From Streptomyces viridiviolaceus (GTDB lineage: Bacteria > Actinomycetota > Actinomycetes > Streptomycetales > Streptomycetaceae): DNA of 64,000 bases. Below, piece by piece: positions 36,975 to 46,099 of the stretch. How positions within the stretch are numbered: position 1 is the first letter of the stretch; every line of letters starts with the position of its first letter. A program made the position numbers and the translations under genes. The notes under the pieces are model-generated. The model was not told where the DNA came from. It did not search any database and saw nothing but the letters and a program-made list of their open reading frames with translations. Location of the stretch: NCBI RefSeq assembly GCF_014650995.1, contig NZ_BMWA01000002.1, positions 1 through 64,000 on the forward strand, read 5' to 3'.

Positions 36975-37871
36975 TCAGGTCGCGCCGCCCGCACCGGTTC
37001 CGGCCGTACCGGCGACCTGCGCGTCGTCCGCCTTGAGCACCGCACCGGTCGACTTCTTGCCCCGCCGCAGCCGGCGCTCCAGCCAGCTCGCGAAGGTCGT
37101 GAGGGCGAAGTTGAGCGCGATGTAGATCACCGCCACCACCGTGAAGCTGGCGATGGTGTTGGCGCCGTAGTAGCCGCTCATCGTGTTGGCCGACGCCAGC
37201 AGCTCCGGGAAGGTGAGGACGGCGCCGCCGAGCGCGGTGTCCTTCAGGATGACGACGAGCTGGCTGACGATGGCCGGCAGCATCGTGGTGACCGCCTGCG
37301 GCAGCAGGATGGACCGCATCAGCTGGCCCTTGCGAAGGCCGATCGCCATCGCCGCCTCGGACTGGCCCTTGGGCAGGGCCAGGATGCCCGCCCGGACGAT
37401 CTCGGCGAGGACAGAGGCGTTGTACAGCACCAGACCCGTGACGACCGCGTACAGCGGACGGTCGTCGGAGCTGACGTTGGTGTACTCGGAGAACAGCGCC
37501 AGACCGAAGATCATCAGCACCAGCACGGGGATGGCGCGGAAGAACTCCACCACGATGCCGACCGGGACGCGGACCCAGGCGTGGTCCGACAGCCGGGCGA
37601 TACCGAGGACGGCGCCGAGCGGAAGCGCGATGATCATCGCCAGCGCGGCGGCCTTGAGGGTGTTCTCCAGGCCCGGCCAGATGTACGTCGACCAGGGCTC
37701 ACTGCTGGTGAAGAACATCTCCCACTTGGCCCACTCCAGCTGGCCCTTCTCGTCGAGGGTGCTGAACACCCACCACAGGACGGCCGCGAGGGCGACCAGG
37801 AAGACGGCCGTGAACAGGACGTTGCGCCGCTTGGCGCGGGGCCCCTGGGCGTCGTAGAGAACGGAGCTCAT
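36975..37871 (-). CDS. gluD: Glutamate ABC transporter permease GluD
   Basis: The 298-residue inner-membrane permease of the polar amino acid family has about five helices and the EAA loop (QSEAAMAIGLRKGQLMRSIL). It forms the channel with GluC. ATG 37871 overlaps the gluC stop as ATGA. A charged tail of about 35 residues ends the protein. Last gene of gluABCD. Confidence 0.92.
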   Translation of the reverse strand: MSSVLYDAQGPRAKRRNVLFTAVFLVALAAVLWWVFSTLDEKGQLEWAKWEMFFTSSEPWSTYIWPGLENTLKAAALAMIIALPLGAVLGIARLSDHAWVRVPVGIVVEFFRAIPVLVLMIFGLALFSEYTNVSSDDRPLYAVVTGLVLYNASVLAEIVRAGILALPKGQSEAAMAIGLRKGQLMRSILLPQAVTTMLPAIVSQLVVILKDTALGGAVLTFPELLASANTMSGYYGANTIASFTVVAVIYIALNFALTTFASWLERRLRRGKKSTGAVLKADDAQVAGTAGTGAGGAT

Positions 37872-38533
37872 CGCTTCACCGCCACCTTCTTGCCCACCCA
37901 GCCGAGGATCAGGCCGGTCGGCAGCGTCAGAACCACGAAACCGAAGGCGATGATCGCGGAGATCAGCAGCAGCTGTGCCTCGTTCTCGATCATCTCCTTC
38001 ATCAGCAGCGCCGCCTCGGCGACACCGATGGCGGCGGCCACCGTGGTGTTCTTGATGAGCGCGATCAGCACGTTCGCCAGCGGGACGACGGAGGAGCGGA
38101 ACGCCTGCGGCAGCACCACGAGGCTCAGTACCTGGCCGAAGCTGAGCCCGATCGCACGGGCGGCCTCCGCCTGTCCGACCGGCACCGTGTTGATGCCGGA
38201 GCGCAGCGCCTCGCACACGAAGGCCGAGGTGTAGAGGATCAGACCGAGGACGGCCAGCCGGAAGTTGATCGTCTCGAAGTCGTCCGCGCCGAGGTTGATG
38301 CCCAGCGTCTGGCTCAGGCCCAGCGACGTGAACAGGATGATGACGGTGAGCGGGATGTTCCGCACGATGTTCACGTACGCGGTCCCGAAGCCGCGCATCA
38401 GCGGCACGGGGCCGACGCGCATGGCGGCCAGCAAGGTGCCCCAGATCAGGGAGCCGACGGCGGAGAGCACAGCAAGCTGCACCGTCGTCCAGAAGGCCCC
38501 CAGCAGGTCGTAATCTTCAAGAAAGTCGAACAC
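37868..38533 (-). CDS. gluC: Glutamate ABC transporter permease GluC
   Basis: The 221-residue permease has five predicted helices and the EAA loop (GQAEAARAIGLSFGQVLSLV). GTG 38533 has GGGAG 4 bases upstream. It pairs with GluD, with which it overlaps by 4 bases. Confidence 0.92.
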   Translation of the reverse strand: MFDFLEDYDLLGAFWTTVQLAVLSAVGSLIWGTLLAAMRVGPVPLMRGFGTAYVNIVRNIPLTVIILFTSLGLSQTLGINLGADDFETINFRLAVLGLILYTSAFVCEALRSGINTVPVGQAEAARAIGLSFGQVLSLVVLPQAFRSSVVPLANVLIALIKNTTVAAAIGVAEAALLMKEMIENEAQLLLISAIIAFGFVVLTLPTGLILGWVGKKVAVKR

Positions 38534-38617
38534 GATCTCCCGCGCTTCCGCGTGTAGGGATGCCCGCCCCGGTGCGCCGCCCCTTCCGGAGGGCGGCGCA
38601 CCCTGTCAGGCGCTGCC

Positions 38618-39457
38618 TCAGCTCTTGATGTCGCCGATCTTCGGCGCGGGCTCGTTCTGGTAGTTGGCCGGACCGAAGTTGTCCTTCACGGCCTTCTCCC
38701 AGGCGCCGTCGGCGACCATGGCCTCGAGCGCCTCGTTGATCTTGGCCTTGAGGTCGCTGCCCTTCTTGATGCCGATGCCGTAGTTCTCGTTGGTCATCTT
38801 GAAGCCGCCGAGCTTGAACTTGCCCTTGAACTGCGACTGGGAGGCGTAACCGGCGAGGATCGAGTCGTCGGTGGTCAGCGCGTCGATGGCCTTGTTCTGC
38901 AGACCGGTCAGGCAGGCGGAGTAGGTCGGGTACTCCTGCAGCTGGGCCTTCGGAGCCAGCTTCTCCTTGACGTTCTGGGCCGAGGTGGAGCCGGTCACCG
39001 AGCACAGCTTCTTGCTGTTGAGGTCCTCCGGCGACTTGATGGAGTCGTCGTCGGCGCGGATCAGCACGTCCTGGTGGGCCAGCAGGTACGGGCCGGCGAA
39101 GTCGACCTTCTCCTGGCGCTCCGGGGTGATCGAGTAGGTGGCGGCGATGAAGTCGACGTCACCGCGCTGCAGCATGGTCTCGCGGTCGGCGCTCTTCGAC
39201 TCCTTCCACTCGATCTGGTCCTCGGTGTAGCCGAGCTTCTTGGCGACGTACGTGGCGACGTCCACGTCGAAGCCGGAGTAGCCCTGCGGGGTCTTCTGGC
39301 CGAGGCCCGGCTGGTCGAACTTGATGCCGATGGTGATCTTCTTGTTGTCGCCACCGGAGGAGCCGCTGTCGTTGCCGTCGTCGGAGCCGCACGCGGTGGC
39401 GGTGAGGGCGAGGGCGAAGACCGTGGCCGAGGCGGCGGTGACCTTGCGGAGCTTCAT
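38618..39457 (-). CDS. gluB: Glutamate-binding lipoprotein GluB
   Basis: The 279-residue solute-binding lipoprotein has a signal with lipobox LTATAC. A type 2 periplasmic-binding fold of the glutamate/glutamine group follows (GFDVDVATYVAKKLGY, RGDVDFIAATYSITPERQEKVDFAGPY cut here after about 25 residues, and SVTGSTSAQNVKEKL). ATG 39457 was chosen over 39466 because AAGGATG lies 6-7 bases before it. It delivers glutamate to GluCD. Confidence 0.93.
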   Translation of the reverse strand: MKLRKVTAASATVFALALTATACGSDDGNDSGSSGGDNKKITIGIKFDQPGLGQKTPQGYSGFDVDVATYVAKKLGYTEDQIEWKESKSADRETMLQRGDVDFIAATYSITPERQEKVDFAGPYLLAHQDVLIRADDDSIKSPEDLNSKKLCSVTGSTSAQNVKEKLAPKAQLQEYPTYSACLTGLQNKAIDALTTDDSILAGYASQSQFKGKFKLGGFKMTNENYGIGIKKGSDLKAKINEALEAMVADGAWEKAVKDNFGPANYQNEPAPKIGDIKS

Positions 39458-39545
39458 GGTGAACATCCTTTGGCTGTGATCGGACGATCAGGGGTGTGCC
39501 GTCAGGGGCGGGTGAGGCAAGTCGTCGGAGCGCGCCGGGCGGGCG

Positions 39546-40322
39546 TCAGTGGTGCAGGATCTTCGACAGGAAGTCCTTGGCGCGGTCGCTGCGCGGGTTG
39601 CTGAAGAACTGGTCCGGCGTGGCCTGCTCGACGATCTTGCCGTCCGCCATGAACACCACGCGGTTGGCGGCCGACCGGGCGAAGCCCATCTCGTGCGTGA
39701 CGACGATCATGGTCATGCCGTCGCGGGCGAGCTGCTGCATGACCTCCAGGACCTCGTTGATCATCTCCGGGTCGAGGGCCGACGTCGGCTCGTCGAAGAG
39801 CATGACCTTCGGGTCCATGGCCAGCGCCCGGGCGATGGCGACGCGCTGCTGCTGGCCGCCGGAGAGCTGGGCGGGGTACTTGTCCGCCTGGGCGCCCACG
39901 CCGACCCGGTCGAGCAGGGCGCGTGCCTTCTCCTCGGCCTTCTTCTTCTCGACCTTGCGGACCTTGATCTGCCCCAGCATCACGTTCTCGAGCACGGTCT
40001 TGTGCGCGAAGAGGTTGAAGGACTGGAAGACCATGCCGACGTCGGCCCGCAGCCGGGCCAGCTCCTTGCCCTCCTGGGGCAGCGGCCTGCCGTCGATCGC
40101 GATCGTGCCGGAGTCGACGGTCTCCAGGCGGTTGATGGTGCGGCACAGGGTCGACTTACCGGACCCGGAGGGCCCGATCACCACGACGACCTCGCCGCGG
40201 GCGATCGTCAGATCGATGTCCTGGAGCACGTGCAACGCGCCGAAGTGCTTGTTGACGCTCTTCAGGACGACCAGTTCGCCGGTCGCGGCCACATCTTCCT
40301 TGGCCACCGATACTTCGGTCAT
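39546..40322 (-). CDS. gluA: Glutamate ABC transporter ATP-binding protein GluA
   Basis: The 258-residue ATPase has Walker [11 protein letters not shown]-loop MVFQSFNLF, signature [16 protein letters not shown] and Walker [15 protein letters not shown] followed by the H-loop THE. It powers import by GluBCD. First gene of the operon and divergent from gluR across 288 bases. The codon run of Lys/Glu in [14 protein letters not shown] is a small insertion common in this subfamily. Confidence 0.95.
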   Translation of the reverse strand: MTEVSVAKEDVAATGELVVLKSVNKHFGALHVLQDIDLTIARGEVVVVIGPSGSGKSTLCRTINRLETVDSGTIAIDGRPLPQEGKELARLRADVGMVFQSFNLFAHKTVLENVMLGQIKVRKVEKKKAEEKARALLDRVGVGAQADKYPAQLSGGQQQRVAIARALAMDPKVMLFDEPTSALDPEMINEVLEVMQQLARDGMTMIVVTHEMGFARSAANRVVFMADGKIVEQATPDQFFSNPRSDRAKDFLSKILHH

Positions 40323-40389
40323 CGCTCTCGGGCTCCGTCCTCCTCGGTTTCGGAGGACAGTAGTAACGGCATACGACCTGCGTCTCCAG

Positions 40390-40407
40390 ATCTGAGGGGA
40401 ATCTGAG
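40390..40407. promoter_or_regulatory. Direct repeat in the gluA-gluR region, candidate GluR site
   Basis: ATCTGAG occurs at 40390-40396 and again at 40401-40407, a period of 11 bp, one helical turn. OmpR/PhoB-type regulators such as GluR bind tandem half-sites with this spacing. It lies 68-85 bases upstream of the gluA start codon. Confidence 0.5.
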
Positions 40408-40610
40408 CATCACGATCCGATAGCAATCGGACACCTGTCGTAGCACTTGCGAGCAGGGCGCATATCGGCCGGATAACTTCGGACGTTCCGCAACCGGAAC
40501 CCTCTTGACGCCGTCCCCCTCCATCGGCGTGACTGCACAGGGCGCACGCGCGCGTGCATGTGCTTTTTAGCCATCCTGATCGTACGGCCGATGAACCGAA
40601 GGGGGCCTGG

Positions 40611-41297
40611 ATGAGACTGTTGCTGGTCGAGGACGACAACCACGTCGCCGCCGCCCTGTCGGCGGTCCTGGCGCGACACGGTTTCGAGGTCACCCACGCG
40701 CGCAGCGGCGAGGAGGCGCTCCAGGCCCTCGTCCCCGAGGGCGAGGGGTTCGGCGTCGTCCTGCTCGACCTCGGCCTGCCCGACCAGGACGGCTACGAGG
40801 TCTGCGGCAAGATCCGCAAGCGCACCAGCACCCCGGTGATCATGGTCACCGCCCGCTCCGACGTCCGCTCCCGCATCCACGGCCTCAACCTCGGTGCCGA
40901 CGACTACGTGGTCAAGCCGTACGACACCGGAGAACTGCTGGCCCGTATCCACGCCGTCAGCCGGCGCACCGCCCACGAGGACGCCCCGGGCGCCGCCGAG
41001 ACGACCGTGCGCCTCGGCCCGGTGCACATCGAACTGCCGACCCGCCAGGTCACCGTGGACGGCTCGGTCGTCCCGCTCACCCGCAAGGAGTTCGACCTGC
41101 TCGCCCTGCTCGCGCAGCGGCCCGGCGTCGTCTTCCGCCGGGAGCAGATCATCAGCGAGGTCTGGCGCACCAGCTGGGAGGGGACCGGACGCACCCTGGA
41201 GGTGCACGTCGCCTCCCTGCGCGCCAAGCTGCGCATGCCGGCGCTCATCGAGACCGTACGCGGCGTCGGCTACCGCCTCGTCGCCCCCACCGCATAG
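40611..41297 (+). CDS. gluR: Response regulator GluR (OmpR/PhoB family)
   Basis: The 228-residue product has a receiver (LLLVEDDN, phospho-acceptor Asp in VVLLDLGLPDQDG, Lys in VVKPYD) and a C-terminal winged helix (LTRKEFDLLALLAQRPG, then TLEVHVASLRAKL and VRGVGYRL). Its place beside gluABCD matches the GluR-GluK system of S. coelicolor, reported to sense glutamate and control gluABCD. ATG 40611 has GAAGGGGG about 7 bases upstream. The GTG-started gluK gene follows 9 bases on. Confidence 0.9.
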   Translation: MRLLLVEDDNHVAAALSAVLARHGFEVTHARSGEEALQALVPEGEGFGVVLLDLGLPDQDGYEVCGKIRKRTSTPVIMVTARSDVRSRIHGLNLGADDYVVKPYDTGELLARIHAVSRRTAHEDAPGAAETTVRLGPVHIELPTRQVTVDGSVVPLTRKEFDLLALLAQRPGVVFRREQIISEVWRTSWEGTGRTLEVHVASLRAKLRMPALIETVRGVGYRLVAPTA

Positions 41298-41306
41298 CGG
41301 GGCCGG

Positions 41307-42746
41307 GTGCGCACTCGCCTGCTCCCGCTGCTCATCGTCCTGATGGCGGCCGTGCTGCTCGCGCTCGGCGTCCCGCTCGCCGTCAGCGTCGCCCGCGCGG
41401 AGCAGCAGAAGGTCGTCGTCGACCGCATCGACGACACGGCGCGCTTCGCGGCGCTCGCCCAGTTCGTCACCGACGCACCCGGCGGATCGCGCACCACGTC
41501 CACGGACGAGCGCCTGGAGACCCTCCAGGCCGAACTGACCAGCTACTACGAGGTCTACGGCATTCAGGCGGGCGTCTTCTACCGCAACCACATCCCCATG
41601 GCCAACGCGCCGACGACCTGGTTCCTCCCGCAGAGCGGCGAGGTGCGGGCCGCCTTCGACGAGGCGCTGCTCAGCCGTCGCAGCCACGACCCGCAGCAGG
41701 TGTGGCCATGGGAGCGGGGCCGTCTCGTGGTCGCCTCGCCGGTCATCCGGGACGGGGACGTGGTCGCGGTCGTGGTCACCGACTCGCCCACCGATTCGAT
41801 GCGGTCGCGCACCCTGAACGGCTGGCTGCTCATCGGCGCCGGCGAGATCGCCGCGATGCTGCTCGCCGTCGGGGCCGCGCTCCGGCTGACCGGCTGGGTG
41901 CTCAGACCCGTACGGGTCCTGGACGCCACCACCCACGACATCGCCACCGGACGGCTCAAGTCCCGGGTCGCCCCGGCCGGGGGACCGCCGGAACTCAGGC
42001 GTCTGGCCCGCTCGTTCAACGAGATGGCTGACCACGTCGAGGACGTGCTGGAGCAGCAGCGCGCCTTCGTCGCCGACGCCTCGCACCAACTGCGCAACCC
42101 CCTGTCGGCCCTGCTGCTGCGCATCGAGCTGCTCGCCCTGGAACTGCCCGAGGGCAACGAGGAGATCGCGTCCGTCCAGGCCGAGGGCAAGCGCCTGGCC
42201 AGGGTCCTGGACGACCTGCTCGACCTGGCACTGGCCGAGCACAGCGACGCCCACCTCGAGGTGACCGACATCGGCGCGCTGGCGGCCGAACGGGTCGCCG
42301 CCTGGGCGCCGACGGCCGACGCCAAGGGCGTGACGCTGGCCGGGGACTGCCCGCCGACCACGGGCTGGGCCGACCCGGTGGCGCTCTCCAGCGCGCTGGA
42401 CGCCGTCATCGACAACGCGGTGAAGTTCACGCCCGAGGGCGAGACCGTCGAGGTCACGGTCGCCTCCACGGGCGACACCACCACGGTCGTCGTCAGTGAC
42501 AACGGCCCCGGCCTGACGGACGAGGAGCTGGGCCGCGTCGGCGACCGCTTCTGGCGCAGCGGCCGGCACCAGAACGTCAAGGGCTCCGGTCTGGGCCTGT
42601 CCATCTGCCGGGCGCTCCTCGCGGCCGGGGACGGCTCGATCTCCTTCGGCCACCACGAGCCGCACGGACTGACGGTGACCGTGACCGTGCCCAGGACGGG
42701 AACGCGCAACGCCCCCGAGGACGCCTACGGCTTGACCGACCGGTAG
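41307..42746 (+). CDS. gluK: Sensor histidine kinase GluK
   Basis: The 479-residue membrane kinase has helix 1 (about 6-28, LLIVLMAAVLLALGVPLAV), an extracytoplasmic sensor of about 140 residues, helix 2 (about 170-195), HAMP, HisKA (DASHQLRNPLSALL) and HATPase (AVIDNAVKF, DNGPGL, GSGLGLSI). GTG 41307 is the start. It is the partner of GluR; extracellular glutamate is the reported signal in S. coelicolor. Its last 22 bases overlap the 3' end of the converging TAXI gene. Confidence 0.9.
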   Translation: MRTRLLPLLIVLMAAVLLALGVPLAVSVARAEQQKVVVDRIDDTARFAALAQFVTDAPGGSRTTSTDERLETLQAELTSYYEVYGIQAGVFYRNHIPMANAPTTWFLPQSGEVRAAFDEALLSRRSHDPQQVWPWERGRLVVASPVIRDGDVVAVVVTDSPTDSMRSRTLNGWLLIGAGEIAAMLLAVGAALRLTGWVLRPVRVLDATTHDIATGRLKSRVAPAGGPPELRRLARSFNEMADHVEDVLEQQRAFVADASHQLRNPLSALLLRIELLALELPEGNEEIASVQAEGKRLARVLDDLLDLALAEHSDAHLEVTDIGALAAERVAAWAPTADAKGVTLAGDCPPTTGWADPVALSSALDAVIDNAVKFTPEGETVEVTVASTGDTTTVVVSDNGPGLTDEELGRVGDRFWRSGRHQNVKGSGLGLSICRALLAAGDGSISFGHHEPHGLTVTVTVPRTGTRNAPEDAYGLTDR

Positions 42747-43720
42747 TAGCGCCGGGCGCCCTCGTGCAGCCCCAACGGGTCGGTGTATATCGCCGTGCGC
42801 AGGTCGACCAGCTGGGCCGAGTGCACGTGCGCGCCGATGCCGTCGCGGCTGTCCAGGACGGTCCGGGTCAGCCACTGGGTGAGCCGCGGATCCATGTCCG
42901 CGCGCGTCATCAGCAGGTTGGACACGGCCAGGGTCGGTACCGCGGAGCCGTTCTGCACGGTCGGGTAGGCCGACTCGGGGATGTTGGTGGCCCGGTAGTA
43001 GCGGGTCGCGCCGCCCTGGGCGTGCAGTTCACCGACGAGATCCTCGCCTATCGGTACGAACCGGAAGGCGGAGCTCCCGGCTATCTTCCTCAGCCCGTCC
43101 GTCGGCAGCCCGCCCGACCAGAAGAACGCGTCGATGCCGTTCCCCAGCCGTCGGGGCCCGGTGTCGATGCCGTCCGAGCGGGGTGTGATGTCCCGCTCCG
43201 GATCGATGCCCGCGGCCGTCAGCAGCCGGGTGGCGATCAGCCGCACGCCCGAGTTGGGCAGCCCGATGGCCACGCGCTTGCCCCGCAGATCCGCCACGGA
43301 CCGGATGTCCGAGTCGGTCGGGACCACGAGCTGCACATAGTCGTCGTAGAGCCGGGCGACACCACGCAGCTGGTCGGCGGCGGGACGGTCGAGGAGCTTG
43401 TACGTCTCCACGGCGTCGGCGGCCGCGATCGTGAAGTCGGCCTCGCCGCTCGCCACCCGCTCGACGTTCTCCTGCGAACCCGCGCTGGTCAGCAGCCGCA
43501 CCTTCAGGTCCGGCATGTCCTTGCGCAGCTCGGCGCGCAGCAGTTCGCCGTACTTCTGGTACACCCCCGCGCGCGTGCCCGTGCTGAACGTGATCGTCCC
43601 GCTCGGCGGCTCCTCGCCCAGGGGCAGCAGCCACCACAGCAGCAGCCCGAGGACGACGACACCGGCGCCGGCGCCCTCGAGGGCCCGGCGCCTGCCGATA
43701 CGGGAGAACAGCTTGGACAT
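42725..43720 (-). CDS. TAXI-family solute-binding protein, membrane-anchored, orphan
   Basis: The 331-residue protein has one N-terminal helix without a lipobox cysteine (about 16-33, GAGVVVLGLLLWWLLPLG), so it is anchored and faces outward. The TAXI fold is clear (TGTRAGVYQKYGELLRAEL, SAGSQENVERVASGEADFTI, GKRVAIGLPNSGVRLIA). TAXI proteins normally serve TRAP transporters, but no TRAP permease is nearby. A Thermus TAXI protein was crystallised with glutamate/glutamine. ATG 43720 follows AGGATCG. It converges with gluK and overlaps it by 22 bases. Confidence 0.85.
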   Translation of the reverse strand: MSKLFSRIGRRRALEGAGAGVVVLGLLLWWLLPLGEEPPSGTITFSTGTRAGVYQKYGELLRAELRKDMPDLKVRLLTSAGSQENVERVASGEADFTIAAADAVETYKLLDRPAADQLRGVARLYDDYVQLVVPTDSDIRSVADLRGKRVAIGLPNSGVRLIATRLLTAAGIDPERDITPRSDGIDTGPRRLGNGIDAFFWSGGLPTDGLRKIAGSSAFRFVPIGEDLVGELHAQGGATRYYRATNIPESAYPTVQNGSAVPTLAVSNLLMTRADMDPRLTQWLTRTVLDSRDGIGAHVHSAQLVDLRTAIYTDPLGLHEGARRYYRSVKP

Positions 43721-43818
43721 GGCCGCGATCCTGCCAGCCCCGTGTCCCCGCTGACCAGGACCGAGCTCACAGGACTCCCCCCGCGGGCCACACGGGGCCG
43801 ATTGTCCGAGGCGCTCGT

Positions 43819-43834
43819 TACAGTCGACGGCATG
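43819..43834 (+). promoter_or_regulatory. Candidate leaderless promoter of the MazG-like gene
   Basis: TACAGT at 43819-43824 is 7 bases before ATG 43832. No Shine-Dalgarno is present. Confidence 0.5.
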
Positions 43835-44239
43835 AGCACTTCGCCCGCCGACCTGGTCCGCGCCTTCCACCTCGCCTTCGGGCTGGACGCCCGCACCACC
43901 CCGACCGAGGTCCCGTCGGAACTCGCGGCGCAGCGAGGCAGGCTGCTCGCCGAGGAGGCCGCGGAGGTCGCCGAGGTGTCGGTGACGGGCCCGCTCGACC
44001 GGCTCGCGCACGAACTGGCCGACGTGGTCTACGTCGCGTACGGCACGGCGCTGGTCCACGGCATCGACCTCGACGCGGTGATCGCCGAGATCCACCGCTC
44101 CAACATGACCAAGCTGGGCCCCGACGGCCAGGTCGCCCGCAGAGCCGACGGCAAGGTCCTCAAGGGCGACCACTACGAGGCACCGGACGTGACGGGCGTA
44201 CTGCGCCGACAGGGCTGGACGCCGGGCGACGGCACCTGA
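43832..44239 (+). CDS. MazG-like nucleotide pyrophosphohydrolase
   Basis: The 135-residue all-alpha protein has the metal-binding motifs of MazG/phosphoribosyl-ATP pyrophosphatase-like enzymes (AEEAAEVAEV, then ELADVVYVAYG). The tail (MTKLGPDGQVARRADGKVL) matches a common actinobacterial subfamily of house-cleaning NTP hydrolases. The substrate is not known. It faces the antiporter gene, with 47 bases between stops. Confidence 0.82.
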   Translation: MSTSPADLVRAFHLAFGLDARTTPTEVPSELAAQRGRLLAEEAAEVAEVSVTGPLDRLAHELADVVYVAYGTALVHGIDLDAVIAEIHRSNMTKLGPDGQVARRADGKVLKGDHYEAPDVTGVLRRQGWTPGDGT

Positions 44240-44286
44240 CCCCCGGGCGCCCGGCGTCCAGCGGCGCCCGAGTCACCCCGCGTACC

Positions 44287-45513
44287 TCAGTCGCCCACCG
44301 ATGCCTCGGCCTCCCGCGGCGCGCCCTCGGGGGCCCCGCCGGGGCGGTCGAGGTCGTCACGCCGGCGGAAGAAGCGCGTCGCCAGGGGCTCGGTGAAGCG
44401 GGCGGTGAGGGGGCCGAGAACGACCAGGATGAGGACGTACGCCGTGGCCAGCGGGCCCAGCGACGGCTCGATGCCGGCCGAGACCGCGAGGCCGGCGATG
44501 ACGATCGAGAACTCGCCGCGCGCCACCAGCGCACCGCCCGCGCGCCAGCGGCCCTTGACGGAGATCCCGGCGCGCCGCGCCGCCCAGTAACCGGTGGCGA
44601 TCTTCGTCACGGCGGTCAGCAGGGCCAGCGCGAGCGCGGGGAGCAGCACCGGCGGGATGCTCGCCGGGTCGGTGTGCAGTCCGAAGAAGACGAAGAAGAC
44701 GGCGGCGAACAGGTCGCGCAGCGGGCTCAGCAGCGTGTGCGCGCCCTCGGCGACCTCCCCGGACAGGGCGATGCCCACGAGGAACGCCCCCACCGCGGCC
44801 GACACCTGCAGCTGCTGCGCGACGCCGGCCACCAGGATCGTCAGGCCCAGCACCACCAGCAGCAGCTTCTCCGGGTCGTCGCTGGAGACGAAGCGGGAGA
44901 TGACGCGGCCGTAGCGCACCGCCACGAACAGCACCAGCCCGGCCGCGCCCAGCGCGATCGCCAGGGTGATGCTCCCGGTCATCAGGCCGGCCCCGGCCAC
45001 CAGGGCCGTGACGATGGGCAGGTACACCGCCATCGCCAGGTCCTCCAGGACCAGGACGCTGAGGATCACCGGCGTCTCCCGGTTGCCGATCCGGCCGAGA
45101 TCGCCGAGCACCTTGGCGATGACGCCGGACGACGAGATCCATGTGACGCCGGCCAGGACGACGGCGGCCACCGGGCCCCAGCCCATCAGCAGCGCCGCCA
45201 CCGCGCCGGGCAGGGCGTTGAACGCGCAGTCGACGAGCCCCGCCGGATAGTGGGACTTGAGGTTGGTCACCAGGTCGCCGGCCGTGTACTCCAGCCCCAG
45301 CATGAGCAGCAGCAGGATGACGCCGATCTCGGCGCCGGTGGCCACGAACTCCTCGCTCGCCCCCAGCGGCAGCAGCCCGCCCGTGCCGAACGCCAGACCG
45401 GCCAGCAGGTACAGGGGTATGGGCGAGATGCCGAAGCGGCCGGCGAAGCGGCCGAGCAGGCCGAGGCCGAGGATGATGGAACCGAACTCGATCAGCAGTA
45501 CCGCGGAGTGCAC
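44287..45513 (-). CDS. CPA2-family cation/proton antiporter (KhtU-like)
   Basis: The 408-residue membrane protein has about 12-13 helices and typical CPA2 features (LLLLMLGLEY, VTWISSSGVIAKVL, GAFLVGIALSG). It lacks the NAD-binding TrkA-N tail of KefB/C; instead a separate TrkA-C protein is encoded immediately upstream. This is the arrangement of B. subtilis KhtTU, a K+(NH4+)/H+ antiporter. GTG 45513 has GGAG 8 bases upstream and starts 4 bases after the partner's stop. Confidence 0.88.
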   Translation of the reverse strand: MHSAVLLIEFGSIILGLGLLGRFAGRFGISPIPLYLLAGLAFGTGGLLPLGASEEFVATGAEIGVILLLLMLGLEYTAGDLVTNLKSHYPAGLVDCAFNALPGAVAALLMGWGPVAAVVLAGVTWISSSGVIAKVLGDLGRIGNRETPVILSVLVLEDLAMAVYLPIVTALVAGAGLMTGSITLAIALGAAGLVLFVAVRYGRVISRFVSSDDPEKLLLVVLGLTILVAGVAQQLQVSAAVGAFLVGIALSGEVAEGAHTLLSPLRDLFAAVFFVFFGLHTDPASIPPVLLPALALALLTAVTKIATGYWAARRAGISVKGRWRAGGALVARGEFSIVIAGLAVSAGIEPSLGPLATAYVLILVVLGPLTARFTEPLATRFFRRRDDLDRPGGAPEGAPREAEASVGD

Positions 45514-45517
45514 CGGC

Positions 45518-46003
45518 TCACTCCCGACCGAGTATCGCCGCGGCGGCGTCGACGCCCTCGCGGGTGCCGATGACGATCAGGGTGTCGCCGCCCACCAGCC
45601 GGAAGTCCGGCGCGGGCGACGGGATCGCCTCGGCGTGGCGCAGCACCGCCACGACCGACGCGCCCGTGTCGGTCCGCATCCGGGTCTCGCCGAGCACCCG
45701 GCCGTTCCAGCGGGAGGTCGCGGGCACCTCGATCCGCTCGGCGACCAGCCCGAGATCCGAGGTGTGCAGCAGGTTCGCGCTGTGATGGGACGGCTTCAGC
45801 GCGTCGATCAGAGCGCCCGCCTCCGAGCCGGTCAGCTTCAGGGAGTGCGCGCAGGAATCGGGGTCGTCGGCCCGGTACACGTTCACCGTGCGGGCGCCGT
45901 CGCGGTGTGCCACCACCGACAGGTGGCGGTGCTCCCGGGTCACCAGGTCGTACTGCACCCCGATACCCGGCAGCGGCGTCGCCCTCAGGCGTGGAGCGGA
46001 CAC
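45518..46003 (-). CDS. TrkA-C-domain antiporter regulator (KhtT-like)
   Basis: The 161-residue cytoplasmic protein has an N-terminal KhtT-like part (LPGIGVQYDLVTREHRHLSV) and a C-terminal RCK_C/TrkA-C domain (DFRLVGGDTLIVIGTREGVD). In KhtTU-type systems this subunit gates the antiporter in response to c-di-AMP or pH. GTG 46003 has GAGGGG 7-8 bases upstream. It is co-transcribed with the antiporter and divergent from the histidine kinase gene. Confidence 0.85.
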   Translation of the reverse strand: MSAPRLRATPLPGIGVQYDLVTREHRHLSVVAHRDGARTVNVYRADDPDSCAHSLKLTGSEAGALIDALKPSHHSANLLHTSDLGLVAERIEVPATSRWNGRVLGETRMRTDTGASVVAVLRHAEAIPSPAPDFRLVGGDTLIVIGTREGVDAAAAILGRE

Positions 46004-46084
46004 GTGTCTTCCCCTCGTTCGTCTTGCATGAGTTGCTGCACGTGCGTGACGCGCGCACGGCGTCGTCATGCTGTCATCCGCACG

Positions 46085-46099
46085 TACGGTGGCGATATG
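46085..46099 (+). promoter_or_regulatory. Candidate leaderless promoter of the NarL-type kinase gene
   Basis: TACGGT at 46085-46090 is 6 bases before ATG 46097. The GGTGG overlapping the -10 is too close to act as a strong ribosome site. Confidence 0.45.
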
